Assembly (NCBI RefSeq): GCF_000682715.1
Contig: NZ_AWFH01000001.1
Coordinates: 558,001-622,000, forward strand
Origin: Hyphomonas atlantica corrig.
GTDB taxonomy: Bacteria > Pseudomonadota > Alphaproteobacteria > Caulobacterales > Hyphomonadaceae
Direction: 5' to 3'
DNA: 64,000 nucleotides
How positions within the stretch are numbered: the stretch's first letter is position 1; each line of letters begins with the position of its first letter. Both the position numbers and the translations under genes were made by a program. Under the pieces are notes generated by a model. It was not told the origin of the DNA, did not search any database, and saw nothing but the letters and a program-made list of their open reading frames with translations. This document shows, in pieces, positions 1-9,969 of this stretch.

Positions 1-747
1 GCCCAAAGCCCCGTCAATCGCTTCGCGAACACGCCAGATATCGAACGGCTTCGAGATCAGACCATCCGCCTGCGCAGCCTCTTCTGGTGAGACACGCTCT
101 GGATGCGCAGTGATGTAAACCGTCGGAATGCGCCAGCCCACCAAACAGCAGATCTTCTGGACGGCGTCTTTGCCGCTTTCGCTATGATGAAGCTGAATAT
201 CTGAGAGGATCAATTCAAACTGTTTCGAGCGCGCAAGCTCTACAGCTTCGTCCAGCGTGTGAGCGATGCCAGCCACGTGGTGTCCGGACTGCTCAACCAA
301 TACCCCCAACAACTCTGCCATATGCGGCTCATCTTCGATGATTAGCACGCCTGTGCACCGCGCGGCGGAAACTATGGGCCGAACGCGGTTGAGAACATAC
401 TCGACGGTTCCGAGGCTTATCCCGGTAATTCGCGCGACCTGGCACGGTTCAAACCGGCCAATCGCCGTAAGCAACAGGCATCTTCGCTCATAAAGGGTCA
501 GCCCCCGCAACGTTTCCAATGCCGCTCCGCCATCGCTCATCGCCTGCAGGTGGTTCAGCAATCTCGCATCGACCGATTGGAACAAATCCTCTCGGCTTAC
601 TTCCTGGCACTCGGACGTCTCGTCATCGTAAACAAGGTCCTTCAACACATGACCGACGATTTCGTCCCCAGCGACTGTGTCCTCAATGAGCAAGTGCGCA
701 TACGAGCGTAGCGATGGGAGCGCCTCGGATACAGCTTTGAAAATCAA
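1..747 (-). CDS. PhyR-like response regulator (sigma-like domain + receiver), C-terminus cut by window edge
   Basis: Reading the minus strand gives about 249 residues with no stop before the edge. The first ~125 residues resemble a degenerate ECF sigma factor (sigma2-like, then a sigma4-like segment with LTLYERRCLLLTAIGRF). A receiver domain follows, with VLIIEDEP, phosphoacceptor Asp in LILSDIQL, and a Lys in LISKPFD. This is the PhyR architecture, in which phosphorylation lets the sigma-like part bind NepR and free EcfG. The start is probably TTG at 747, because GAGGGG lies 7 bases upstream and no ATG is better placed. A second protein of the same layout is at 31025-31816. Only about 10-20 residues should be missing. 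It could serve a different anti-sigma factor from the second copy. Confidence 0.85.
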   Translation of the reverse strand, partial: MIFKAVSEALPSLRSYAHLLIEDTVAGDEIVGHVLKDLVYDDETSECQEVSREDLFQSVDARLLNHLQAMSDGGAALETLRGLTLYERRCLLLTAIGRFEPCQVARITGISLGTVEYVLNRVRPIVSAARCTGVLIIEDEPHMAELLGVLVEQSGHHVAGIAHTLDEAVELARSKQFELILSDIQLHHSESGKDAVQKICCLVGWRIPTVYITAHPERVSPEEAAQADGLISKPFDIWRVREAIDGALG

Positions 748-1182
748 GAACGGTCCCCTCTTCTTGATATCGGGCCAAGGTTTGCTCGCGAGCACTCAGT
801 GCTTGCTTGGCAATTATTTCCGGTAGGAAGATACGCCTCTAGGCAGCTTGCTTCTACTTGAAAGCGCAGCAAAACTGTCAATTATCCCTCTTTTTGGCGC
901 ATTATATTGCCGAATCTGCCACGCTATCTGGATGTTAACTCTATCAAACAACAATCGATTTCATTCATATTGGTCGCAACGGACGGTTGGCGAGTCGCGA
1001 AGGTATTTCAGACCGGAAATGGTTTGAGCACTTGCTTCGAAAGCACGCGAATCTGAAACTATCCAACAAGATCATACACACTACCTGACTTGGGACACTT
1101 TGCTTATGTTTCGTCTATGCCAGTCTGGCCGCTCATTTCGTGAGGGGACATTCGGTCAGGCGCAGTCGCCGAGACCACTGAA
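748..1182. other. Divergent intergenic region, no gene seen
   Basis: This 435-base gap separates the divergent PhyR-like gene and the hybrid kinase gene. I find no open frame with a ribosome site. I also find no GGAAC-type EcfG promoter on either strand, unlike the stress island at 27-33 kb. Both promoters should lie here, but I cannot point to convincing -35/-10 pairs. Confidence 0.5.
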
Positions 1183-4100
1183 ATGACGGAACAGCCTCAT
1201 TCCAGAAACCTGGTCCTGAAGAACGTGACAGGTACCGGCGCGATTCGATCGCTGACCGTTAGAGCGCTCGCTGTTAGTATCCTCGCATATGTGATCGCAG
1301 TCGCTGCAATCGAATTCACAAGAGGCGCAGGTCAGATCGCCACAATCTGGCCGATCAATGCCATCTTGATCGCCCTTCTACTGAAAAGCCATCGCTCCAA
1401 CTGGCTGTCGCTCCTTGTCGCCACCGGCATGGGCCTGTTCGCCGCGAACTTGACTTCAGGCAATGACATTCCGCGATCCGCCATTCTCACTCTCGCGAAT
1501 CTCGCTGAGATCTGCTGCGTCCTTTACGTTTTTGAGCGCGTGCCTTCCGTTCGCTTCTTCAGTCTGCCGGGAATTTCAGTTCTTGTGGCAGGGTCGACCA
1601 TCGGATGCGCGATTTCTGCTGGATTGGCCGCCATTGGTTTACTGGTAACAGGCGAGGCATTCGTCCTGCGCGAAGCATTGAACTGGTTTTCTGCGGACTT
1701 CCTTGGCATTTTGCTATTCGCGCCAATCACCTGGTCTCTTCTGGAGCGCTCTTCGAAGTACGGCACCAGTGCCCCAGACTTTCAGTATGTTGCAAAGCTC
1801 GGTTTACTTTGCGCAACGACTTTCTTCGTCTTCGCGCAAAGCGCTTATCCATTCCTGTTCCTGGTGCCGCCTGCGCTGGTATTCTTGGCCTTCAGCCGAG
1901 GAGTGAAAGCCGCGGCAGTTGGCCTTCTTATGATCACGGCCATCGCACTCCCCTTTACGCTTGCCGGGTCCGGCCCGCTCGCGCTGATGACAGGGGATAT
2001 GATTGCGCAAATTCTCGCGCTTCAATTGTTCCTAGCGACCAATTCCGTTTTGGGGTTGGCAATCGGCGCAGCAGCATCGGATCGGCGGCGGTTGATGCGA
2101 CAAATCCGGAAATCCCGGGCTCGACTAAGAGACAAGTCGCGGGAACAACAGGAAATGCTGGCCAAAGCCCATCTCGCAGAACGCATGGCCGGCGTTGGGC
2201 ACTGGACGTTGAATCCCGTCACTCAGGAAGTCGCCTGGTCTCCGGAAGTTTACGCTATTCACGGCGTTACGCCGGAAGAGTTCAATCCGATGTATGGCGA
2301 CGCCATTCTATTTTACGCGAAAGAAGATCGTGATCGGATTCGCGACCTCGTCCAACATGCAATTACGGATGCCCAAGGCTGGGAATTCGAAGCCACACTC
2401 ATCCGAAAGTCCGATGGTCAGAAGCGGCGTGTGCGGTCTATCGGTGAAATACTGACCGACAGGGAAGGGAACGTTGAGCGCATCTTCGGTGTATTCAAGG
2501 ACATCACAGATGAGCAACGGGTGATCGAAGCGCTTGCAAGCAGTGAGGCAAATTATCGGACCATTGCTGACAACTCTACCGACATCATTGTTCGCTTCGG
2601 TCTGGATGGCATCATTACCTATGCGTCGCCATCATGCGAAATTCTCGGCGTGACTTCTGAAACCGCTATCGGACTGTCAACCATCGACTTCACTATCCCG
2701 GAAGACAAGGATTTCGCGTCCTCAGTTACGAGGGATTTATTCGAGAACAACTCGGTTGATCCGAGCGTACTCAGGGAATTCCGTGTTCGAGACAAGGACG
2801 GAAACATCATCTGGCTTGAGGGCAATCCGAAGATAATTCGCAGCTCCGATGGGAAGCCAGTAGAAATTATCTCGACCTTCCGCGACATTACGGACCGCAA
2901 GGAGCGAGAAACAGCACTCGCCGAAGCCAGGGCCGAGGCTGAAGCCGCCGAGAAGGCAAAGGCAGAATTCCTGTCGAATATGAGCCACGAGATACGAACG
3001 CCTCTGAACGGCATACTGGGATTCACACAACTGCTCAGCCAGACAGATCTGAATGCTGAGCAAAAACTGTTCGCTCAACGCGCGTTGTCGGCAGGGGGGA
3101 TGCTCCGTGATATCGTCAACGATATATTGGACTATTCGAAGATTGAAGCCGGGCGGGTCGTTCTCGAAGATCGCCCAGTCGATGTTGCAAACACGATACA
3201 GGAAACCATCGAGATTGTTCTCGCGGGGCGGGAAGGAAAAACCGTTCCCATAACGACTTCGGCCGGTACGATTGCCCTGTATACTGATGAGGTTCGACTC
3301 AAGCAGATTTTGACCAACCTACTGAGCAATGCTGCGAAATTTACAGAATCGGGAAGCATCCACATCAGCGCCCACGTGCTTGAAGATGCACTGAATCTGA
3401 CTGTCACCGATACGGGGCCGGGTATACCTGCAGAAAAACTTGAAAGCGTTTTCGAAGGCTTCCGCCAAGCGGACAACAGTATAACGCGCGTCTATGGTGG
3501 CACTGGACTCGGCTTGTCGATCAGCCGGTCGTTGGCACGCCTGATGGGCGGTGAACTCACTCTGGATAGCACGGTGGGCGAAGGAACCTCCGCGACATTG
3601 ATCCTGCCATACCGACCAGCGTCCCAAGACGAAGTATCGGGACGCGCCACACGGGCGTCACCCGGTCAGACAAAACAGATGCGGATCATGGCCGTCGACG
3701 ACGTGCGGATGAACCTCGAACTGGTGAAACTGGGTCTGAAAAAATTTGGTCACACCGTGGAAGTCTTCCAGTCCGCCCAAGAAGCAATTGAGGATCTGCG
3801 CGCCGGGGGCAATTATGACGTCATTCTCATGGATGTTCAGATGCCGGAACTGGATGGTATGACAGCAACCCGCATGATCCGCGAATTGGACGAACCGGCC
3901 AGAAACATACCCATCATTGCCCTGACCGCGAATGTGATGCCCGAGCAGATATCCAATTGCCTGGCGGCGGGCATGAACGCTCACGTCGCTAAGCCAATCG
4001 ACATCACCGAACTGAATAGCCGGATCGCGGAACTTTGTGATGCGACAGCGCGCGCATCGGCGCCAGAACCCGAGACAGACCCCATAGGTGCGCTCACGGA

Positions 4101-4368
4101 CCGATACCGAGAGTATCTCTCAACTGTCCCGGATGAAGTTTCGAAGATCTTCGACATTGAAAATTCAGAGGATGTGCTACGCGAAATCCGCCAACTGGCC
4201 CATTCGATTGCCGGCAGCGCGGGAAGCTTCGGATTCAAGGAAGTCTCTGACGCGGCCTTCTCGCTGGAGTCCGTTGCTTCAAAGCTGGCAGAAGACGGGA
4301 AACCCACGCAAGAACTGGCGGCAGGGCTGAAAAGCTTTCTGCAAGCCACAGAACGGGCTGCCTCGTGA
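1183..4368 (+). CDS. Hybrid sensor histidine kinase (MASE1-PAS-PAS-HisKA-HATPase-REC-HPt)
   Basis: This 1061-residue membrane kinase starts with a multi-helix MASE1-type sensor (about residues 25-310) and a short coiled segment. Two PAS domains with PAC tails follow (about 340-455 and 456-580; DITDEQR and DITDRKE mark their ends). The HisKA box MSHEIRTPLNG puts the phospho-His at 602. The ATPase domain has DTGPGIP and GGTGLGLSI. The receiver Asp is near 884 in LMDVQMPELDG, and an HPt-like domain carries AHSIAGSAG with His near 1007. It is therefore a complete internal phosphorelay. The gene is divergent from the PhyR-like regulator and could be linked to it functionally, but kinases that act on PhyR are usually HisKA_2 or HWE type. 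The signal is unknown. The start codon has no strong ribosome site. Confidence 0.9.
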   Translation: MTEQPHSRNLVLKNVTGTGAIRSLTVRALAVSILAYVIAVAAIEFTRGAGQIATIWPINAILIALLLKSHRSNWLSLLVATGMGLFAANLTSGNDIPRSAILTLANLAEICCVLYVFERVPSVRFFSLPGISVLVAGSTIGCAISAGLAAIGLLVTGEAFVLREALNWFSADFLGILLFAPITWSLLERSSKYGTSAPDFQYVAKLGLLCATTFFVFAQSAYPFLFLVPPALVFLAFSRGVKAAAVGLLMITAIALPFTLAGSGPLALMTGDMIAQILALQLFLATNSVLGLAIGAAASDRRRLMRQIRKSRARLRDKSREQQEMLAKAHLAERMAGVGHWTLNPVTQEVAWSPEVYAIHGVTPEEFNPMYGDAILFYAKEDRDRIRDLVQHAITDAQGWEFEATLIRKSDGQKRRVRSIGEILTDREGNVERIFGVFKDITDEQRVIEALASSEANYRTIADNSTDIIVRFGLDGIITYASPSCEILGVTSETAIGLSTIDFTIPEDKDFASSVTRDLFENNSVDPSVLREFRVRDKDGNIIWLEGNPKIIRSSDGKPVEIISTFRDITDRKERETALAEARAEAEAAEKAKAEFLSNMSHEIRTPLNGILGFTQLLSQTDLNAEQKLFAQRALSAGGMLRDIVNDILDYSKIEAGRVVLEDRPVDVANTIQETIEIVLAGREGKTVPITTSAGTIALYTDEVRLKQILTNLLSNAAKFTESGSIHISAHVLEDALNLTVTDTGPGIPAEKLESVFEGFRQADNSITRVYGGTGLGLSISRSLARLMGGELTLDSTVGEGTSATLILPYRPASQDEVSGRATRASPGQTKQMRIMAVDDVRMNLELVKLGLKKFGHTVEVFQSAQEAIEDLRAGGNYDVILMDVQMPELDGMTATRMIRELDEPARNIPIIALTANVMPEQISNCLAAGMNAHVAKPIDITELNSRIAELCDATARASAPEPETDPIGALTDRYREYLSTVPDEVSKIFDIENSEDVLREIRQLAHSIAGSAGSFGFKEVSDAAFSLESVASKLAEDGKPTQELAAGLKSFLQATERAAS

Positions 4369-4520
4369 TTACAATCCTGATGTAGCACAAGCGATTTGGG
4401 CCGACGCTAACCATACACCCTCGTCAAACATCCGCGAACCTCTAAACGACAGGTTTAATTTTGCCTTGTTCAATCTCGGGTCGGGCTTGAACATAAGCAG
4501 GAAATGCAGTAAGCCATTTC

Positions 4521-4534
4521 TGACACCGGTGTCA
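4521..4534. promoter_or_regulatory. LacI-type operator, perfect palindrome
   Basis: TGACACCGGTGTCA is a perfect 14-base inverted repeat with the central CG typical of LacI/GalR operators. It lies 39 bases before the TonB receptor gene. Near-identical sites stand at 9970, 12597 and 17336 in front of the other units of the pectin locus. The likely ligand-binding partner is the LacI protein at 11503-12552. Confidence 0.8.
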
Positions 4535-4573
4535 TTCCGGTGATAAAAATACCTATCGGGAGGAAAATTCAAT

Positions 4574-7351
4574 ATGCGGGTATCCACTAGAGTCAGAGTC
4601 CTTGCGGGCGCGTCCCTGGCCAGCCTTCTGCTGTCCGGGTCGATAGCTTATGCACAGGAAACACCTGAAGAAACAGCCGTCGACGAGACGGATCGTCGGC
4701 TTGATAGCGTTGTGGTAACCGGTTTCCGGGACTCCCTCGCTGAAGCACTGGACCTCAAGAAAGAGTCGACTGGGGTCGTCGACGCAATCGTTGCAGAAGA
4801 CATTGCTGCATTCCCTGACCTGAACCTTGCAGAATCCCTGCAACGTATTCCGGGCATCGCAATTGATCGTCAGGCCGGCGAGGGTCGTCGCATCACTGTG
4901 CGCGGCCTTTCCGGCGATTTCACACGCGTACGCATCAACGGCATGGATGCCTTGGCGACTGGCGGTGGCTCCGATGCGTCAGGCGGGACAAACAGAAGCC
5001 GCTCTTTTGACTTCAACACGTTCGCGTCCGAACTGTTTAGCCAGCTCGTTGTGCGCAAATCGCAATCTGCTTCGATCGAAGAAGGATCGCTCGGTGCTGT
5101 GGTGGAACTGCAGACCGCCCGTCCGCTCGATTATGATGCTGGCTGGACCTTCTCACTATCCGGGCAGGCACTCTACAATGACCTCGTGGAGGACACCTCG
5201 CCTCGCCTCGCTGGGCTTGCGTCCTACAAGAGCGACAATGGCAGGTTCGGCGCATTATTGTCTGCGGCGTTCCAGGATCGCACAATCCGCGAAGAGGGCT
5301 TCTCATCAGTTCGCTTTGACGATCTCGGCACATTCCGCTCAGTCGACGGCGTTGACTGTATCGGAGCTGACCCGCTGTCTGCGGGATGCGATGAAGTGCG
5401 GAACTCCTATTATGCGCGGATCCCTCGCTACGGCCGCCTGACATATGATCAGGAACGTACAGGTCTGACGGGTGCGGTTCAATTCCGACCGACCGACAAG
5501 ACAACTGTGACCATCGAGGGCCTGTACTCAGAACTCGACGCTCAGCGTGATGAGGAGTTCCTGCAAGTCTTCGTTCGCTCGAACACAGATAATATCGCCG
5601 TCACGGACTACAATGTGAACAGCGATGGCGTGCTTGATTATCTGCAAGGGGACGTGCTTGCCGACGCCAGCAATGGCATCATTCCAATGCGCAGCGAACA
5701 TCGCCGTGACTACTACACGACAGAGTTCAATCAGTTCACGATTGAAGTAGAGCATGACTTCTCTGATCAGCTGAGAGGGTCGTTCTTTGCAGGTCAGTCG
5801 TCATCGAATTTTGACAATCCGGTTCAGGCCACTGTGTTCTTCGATGCCGCCAATCCTGTCGAAGGCTACAGCTACGACTTCCGGAACAATCTTGAGCTTC
5901 CGGCGATCAGCTACGGCAATACTGATGTAACCGACCCGTCGGAGTTCCTGTTCACACAATTCCGGAACCGCCCTCAAGGTTCGGAGAATGACTTTGAGAC
6001 CGTTCGCGCGGATCTGGAGTATGACTTCAGCAACAATTTGACGTTGTCAGGCGGCTTGAGCTTCAAGAAGTATGACTTCTCGACCCGGGAAATTCGTATT
6101 GACGGCAACGTTGCCGATCTCGACGGCTTTACAGAATCCCCAACCGTGAGCGGAGATTTGGTGGGTCTGGTCACTGGATATGGCAATGGCCTCGACTATG
6201 GCTCAAACGACACGTCCTGGATCAGCGCGAATTGGGATGCTGCAATCGCACTCAGCGGCATTTTGGATATTTCAGGTGACATCGCCTCTCGCCCGCAGGA
6301 CAATCGCTCTGTTGAAGAAGAAGATCTCGGCGGCTACGTCCAGCTCGACTTCGAAACTGAACTTTCCGGCATGCTGCTGCGCGGCGACGTGGGGGCCCGT
6401 TATGTTGAAACGACCACCACAGCGTCCGGCTATGTTCCGGGCGATGGCGGACTTGCTCTTCGCACCGTTGAAAATTCGTACAATGACTTCCTGCCATCCA
6501 TAAACGTGGTCCTTGAAGCCAATGATCAGGTGCAATTCCGCGGTGGCATCGCCAAAGTGATGGCCCGCCCTTCACTTGGAAACCTGACACCTGGCGGAAG
6601 CCTGGATACGTTCAGCGGTGAGCCGTACAGTTTCAGCATCGGCAACCCCGATCTGGACCCGTATCGCGCCACTGCCTATGATCTGAGTGCAGAATGGTAC
6701 TTCGCAGAAGAAAGCCTCCTGGCAGTGTCCTTCTTCTACAAGGATGTCGAATCCTTTTTCCTGACTCCGGCCAGCACAGAAGTTGCGTTCAGCACACTGG
6801 GCCTTCCAGCCGGCGTCGCGTCATCCACAAGTCCGCTGGGTGAAGATCTCGCTGATGGTCTTGATCCGATCGTTGCGGTCAGCCAGGTGACCAATGGTGG
6901 GGATGCCTCCATCCAGGGTATGGAATTTGTGTATCAGCAGCCCTTCTTCTTCCTGCCGGGCCTTTTGCAAAATGCCGGATTTGTCGGGAACCTGACTTAT
7001 GTCGATTCAGATGAAATCAGAAACTTCTCGGAAATCTCGCACAACATGACGCTCTACTATGAGACCGATCGGTTCTCTGCACGGATCTCTGGCGCGTACC
7101 GGGATGAATACCAAACCCGCGCACCAAATGGTTCGGGACGTACCGAAGGTCGCGAAGATCGCGGCGTCGCATCGACCTACAATGTTGACCTGTCTGTATC
7201 ATATGCTTTGACGGATCAGCTTGATCTGACCTTCGAAGGCATCAACCTGACCGACGAGTTCGAGCATCAGACATTTGACCAGCTCAACCTGCCGACCCTC
7301 TATCACCACACCGGACGGAACTTCCTGGTCGGTGCACGGTACACTTTCTAG
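4574..7351 (+). CDS. TonB-dependent outer-membrane receptor, probably for pectin oligosaccharides
   Basis: This 925-residue protein has a signal peptide (cleavage after about residue 27, IAYAQ) and a TonB box DSVVVTG near residue 45. The plug domain has DLNLAESLQRIPGIAI and ITVRGL, and a long beta-barrel ends in aromatic ARYTF, as expected for Bam-inserted barrels. It resembles the Xanthomonas/Caulobacter TonB receptor family (TIGR01782 type). The ribosome site GGGAGGAA lies shortly upstream. It carries a perfect LacI-type operator in its leader, is followed by a terminator, and opens a pectin locus, so uptake of oligogalacturonides across the outer membrane is the natural role. Substrate is inferred from context only. 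Confidence 0.9.
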   Translation: MRVSTRVRVLAGASLASLLLSGSIAYAQETPEETAVDETDRRLDSVVVTGFRDSLAEALDLKKESTGVVDAIVAEDIAAFPDLNLAESLQRIPGIAIDRQAGEGRRITVRGLSGDFTRVRINGMDALATGGGSDASGGTNRSRSFDFNTFASELFSQLVVRKSQSASIEEGSLGAVVELQTARPLDYDAGWTFSLSGQALYNDLVEDTSPRLAGLASYKSDNGRFGALLSAAFQDRTIREEGFSSVRFDDLGTFRSVDGVDCIGADPLSAGCDEVRNSYYARIPRYGRLTYDQERTGLTGAVQFRPTDKTTVTIEGLYSELDAQRDEEFLQVFVRSNTDNIAVTDYNVNSDGVLDYLQGDVLADASNGIIPMRSEHRRDYYTTEFNQFTIEVEHDFSDQLRGSFFAGQSSSNFDNPVQATVFFDAANPVEGYSYDFRNNLELPAISYGNTDVTDPSEFLFTQFRNRPQGSENDFETVRADLEYDFSNNLTLSGGLSFKKYDFSTREIRIDGNVADLDGFTESPTVSGDLVGLVTGYGNGLDYGSNDTSWISANWDAAIALSGILDISGDIASRPQDNRSVEEEDLGGYVQLDFETELSGMLLRGDVGARYVETTTTASGYVPGDGGLALRTVENSYNDFLPSINVVLEANDQVQFRGGIAKVMARPSLGNLTPGGSLDTFSGEPYSFSIGNPDLDPYRATAYDLSAEWYFAEESLLAVSFFYKDVESFFLTPASTEVAFSTLGLPAGVASSTSPLGEDLADGLDPIVAVSQVTNGGDASIQGMEFVYQQPFFFLPGLLQNAGFVGNLTYVDSDEIRNFSEISHNMTLYYETDRFSARISGAYRDEYQTRAPNGSGRTEGREDRGVASTYNVDLSVSYALTDQLDLTFEGINLTDEFEHQTFDQLNLPTLYHHTGRNFLVGARYTF

Positions 7352-7446
7352 GGGCATGTAGTTGAATTGGACTGGCGGTCCGACATGTATCGCCAGTCCA
7401 GACCACCTTTTCTGACATTGCGCTCCTCCCAAGACGCATGTTCTGA

Positions 7447-7481
7447 ATGGCCCCGGCGAGACTTCGCAGGGGCCATTTTTT
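7447..7481 (+). terminator. Rho-independent terminator after the TonB receptor gene
   Basis: ATGGCCCC and GGGGCCAT form an 8-base stem around a 14-base loop and run directly into TTTTTT. It ends only about 14 bases before the GH43 start, so read-through from the receptor promoter would be limited, which may keep the enzyme below the receptor. Confidence 0.8.
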
Positions 7482-7494
7482 CAGGATGACAAAC

Positions 7495-9123
7495 ATGAAA
7501 GACCTTTTGACCCGACGCCAAAGCCTGTTGCTCCTTGGCACAACCATCGCAGCTGGAGCCTGCAGCGCGAAGCCAACCGGGCGAGCGCGGCCCGATGCCG
7601 GTAGTCGCCCAACGCCTTCTATGGCGGGATGGGGCGCCGGATTTGAGAACCAGAGAATAGCAGATCGCGGCGATGGCACTTTCCTCAATCCAATATTCTC
7701 TGGCGACCGGCCCGACCCATCCATCATCAAAGATGGAGATACGTACTATCTAACATTCTCGAGTTTCGATGCTTATCCAGGTCTGTTCATCTGGCAGTCA
7801 AACGATCTCGTAAACTGGCAACCTGTCGGTCCAGCGCTAACCCACCCCATTGGGTCGGTATGGGCACCAGACCTTGTTAAACACGAAGAGCGCTACTTCA
7901 TATACATTCCTGCCCGCAGCGCGGACAGGAAGTCCATTTACGTCATCCACGCCGTTCGTATAGATGGGCCCTGGAGCGAACCAGTTGATCTCAACCTTCC
8001 GGACCACATCGATCCTGCCCACGCCGTTGGAGAAGACGGTAAGCGATATCTTTTCTTGTCCAATGGCGATTTGATTCAGCTATCCGAAGACGGACTGTCT
8101 ACAGTCGGCGAAGTTGAACATGTATATGACCCGTGGCGCTATCCTGAAGACTGGGATGTTGAGTGCTTTTGTCCGGAAGGCCCCAAAACATTGAGGAAGG
8201 ACGATTGGTTTTACATGTTGACCGCAGTTGGCGGAACCGCAGGCCCTCCGACTGGGCATATGGTTATTGCGGCGCGGTCGCGTTCTGTGAAAGGACCTTG
8301 GCATCATGCACCGAACAACCCTCAAGTTCGAACCACTGACCGGTCCGAATCGTGGTGGTCACGAGGGCATGCGACATTACTGGAAGGCCCGAACGGTGAT
8401 TGGTGGATGATCTCACACGGTTACGAGAACGGGTTCTGGACACTTGGACGGCAATGTCTTCTCGAGCCAATCCGTTGGAGAGATGATGGTTGGTTCGAGT
8501 CGCTTGGGGGTGATTTGTCCAGACCGTTCCCCAAGCCCCGGCCCGATGAGCACCGACCTCATGGTATTCCCCTGTCAGACGACTTCACGTCTGCATCACT
8601 CGGTCCCCAATGGGCATTTTACAATCCGTCACCTGAAGAATATGGCCGAGTCTCCCTGAATGGCTCGGGACTGGCTCTGGCGGCGAAAGGCAGCACACCA
8701 GCCGATACGTCTCCACTCTGCGTAATCCCCGGTGATCGCGCGTACGAAGTCACTACACAGATTGAACTCGAGGCCGGTGCGCGCGCAGGTCTTCTCTTGT
8801 TCTACAATGCGGGCCTGTACTGCGGAATCAGTTATGGACCGGAGGGTCTTGTCATGCATCGGTACGGCCAGGAGCGGGCTCGCCCCGGTGACTTGAAACC
8901 GGGGCTCACCAAGTTTGATTTAAAGGCTCGCAACGATCATCACGTTGTAACCTTCTTCACCCGGCTACCCGGCGAAAGATGGAAGAAGTTCGACGTACAG
9001 ATGGAGGTATCAGGATACCACCATAATACAGCTTATGACTTTCTGAGTCTTCGCCCTGGATTGATGTCTGCTGGAACCGGGCAGGTCCGCTTCACGCAGT
9101 TTCAGTACAGGTCGCTTTCCTAG
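7495..9123 (+). CDS. Glycoside hydrolase family 43 protein, exported
   Basis: The protein is about 542 residues. It begins with a twin-arginine-like signal (TRRQSLLLLG) and a lipobox-like AGACS, so it may be a lipoprotein or a Tat substrate. The five-bladed GH43 propeller shows the three acidic positions: base Asp in RPDPSI, Asp in VWAPD and acid Glu in CPEGPK. The last ~180 residues form a concanavalin-like beta-sandwich (GH43_C2-like). GH43 enzymes in pectin loci remove arabinose, galactose or xylose side chains; the exact activity cannot be read here. I chose ATG 7495 because AGGA precedes it; an ATG at 7447 lies inside the terminator stem. Its stop overlaps the convergent hydratase gene by four bases. 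Confidence 0.85.
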   Translation: MKDLLTRRQSLLLLGTTIAAGACSAKPTGRARPDAGSRPTPSMAGWGAGFENQRIADRGDGTFLNPIFSGDRPDPSIIKDGDTYYLTFSSFDAYPGLFIWQSNDLVNWQPVGPALTHPIGSVWAPDLVKHEERYFIYIPARSADRKSIYVIHAVRIDGPWSEPVDLNLPDHIDPAHAVGEDGKRYLFLSNGDLIQLSEDGLSTVGEVEHVYDPWRYPEDWDVECFCPEGPKTLRKDDWFYMLTAVGGTAGPPTGHMVIAARSRSVKGPWHHAPNNPQVRTTDRSESWWSRGHATLLEGPNGDWWMISHGYENGFWTLGRQCLLEPIRWRDDGWFESLGGDLSRPFPKPRPDEHRPHGIPLSDDFTSASLGPQWAFYNPSPEEYGRVSLNGSGLALAAKGSTPADTSPLCVIPGDRAYEVTTQIELEAGARAGLLLFYNAGLYCGISYGPEGLVMHRYGQERARPGDLKPGLTKFDLKARNDHHVVTFFTRLPGERWKKFDVQMEVSGYHHNTAYDFLSLRPGLMSAGTGQVRFTQFQYRSLS

Positions 9124-9929
9124 GCCGGTGAGTCGACGAACTTTCCGACGGCTGACAGTCGCAGATCAATGTCACGCGCACCGTGCGTTTTAATCACGGC
9201 TTTTTGTCCCACATGCGCAGCGTGTACGCCGGTCACCGCACCGGTTGTAATTGCCATACCCTTTTTTAAAGGCATGCCTCGGCGCGCCGAATTCTCCAGC
9301 ATGAAGCGGAAGGATTCGATCGGCCCCCCCGGAATTCCACTAGCGTCTCCTGTGCCGACTGTCTGTCCATCAATCAGCGTTTCAAATGGCCAGCGACCAA
9401 ATTCCAGCGTGTCCCAATCCGGTAACTCGTCACCGATGATCAGGCCATAGTTATTGCCGAAGTCAGAAATAGTCACCAAAGGTCCATGATCGTTAATACC
9501 GCTGAATGGACTGCTCGCGATCTCCACCCCCGTATGGACAGACCCGACGAGGGCGATTGCCTCTTGCGTAGAATATCCTGTTTTCGACGGATCAGCGTCT
9601 TCGGCGACGATGATTACACACTCACCTTCGACCGCCGCAAACCCTTCCGCAAATACCGGGCTGTCCATCTCTGATGCTGTCTGATGGCGGATCAGTTTGT
9701 TGAAGACCGGGCCCGCCAGACGATCCGTTCCGAATCGCTCGGCATCTGCACCATTGATCCGCCCCACCTTCCAGCCAGCAACTGCGTCAGGCCAGAGCGT
9801 TATAGCCTCATCCTGAATCGCATACGCGTCCGACAACGTAAGAGGCGCCTCTCCCGGATACTCACTCAGACTGCCAGCTGAAAGCCGCGCCTCAACGAAT
9901 TTTTTTGCAATATTTTCAAAGACGCTCAC
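9120..9929 (-). CDS. 2-keto-4-pentenoate hydratase / FAH-fold enzyme of unknown substrate
   Basis: The 269-residue protein matches the MhpD/HpaH hydratase-decarboxylase branch of the fumarylacetoacetase fold. It has an N-terminal helix DAYAIQDEAI, then AGWKVGR, a metal-site region AVEGECVIIV, and a C-terminal TTGAVTGVHAAHVG. Classical members hydrate 2-hydroxypentadienoates from aromatic meta-cleavage, yet no aromatic pathway gene is nearby. Instead it is transcribed divergently from the pectate lyase, across a shared LacI-type operator at 9970, and is convergent with GH43. I infer a role in handling a keto-deoxy sugar acid or side product of pectin breakdown. It is not one of the standard KduI/KduD/KdgK/KdgA enzymes. 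Confidence 0.8.
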   Translation of the reverse strand: MSVFENIAKKFVEARLSAGSLSEYPGEAPLTLSDAYAIQDEAITLWPDAVAGWKVGRINGADAERFGTDRLAGPVFNKLIRHQTASEMDSPVFAEGFAAVEGECVIIVAEDADPSKTGYSTQEAIALVGSVHTGVEIASSPFSGINDHGPLVTISDFGNNYGLIIGDELPDWDTLEFGRWPFETLIDGQTVGTGDASGIPGGPIESFRFMLENSARRGMPLKKGMAITTGAVTGVHAAHVGQKAVIKTHGARDIDLRLSAVGKFVDSPA

Positions 9930-9969
9930 GCTTTTTCCTCGGCCTGTTCGAACTGGGGTGGACAGTATA

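Noticed and set aside
1605-2333. 242-residue frame inside the hybrid kinase gene, same strand
   Set aside because: Arg/Ser-rich translation without family features; it overlaps the clearly coding MASE1-PAS frame.
7447-7494. In-frame ATG 16 codons upstream of the GH43 start
   Set aside because: The ATG is part of the terminator stem and the added residues would precede the export signal.
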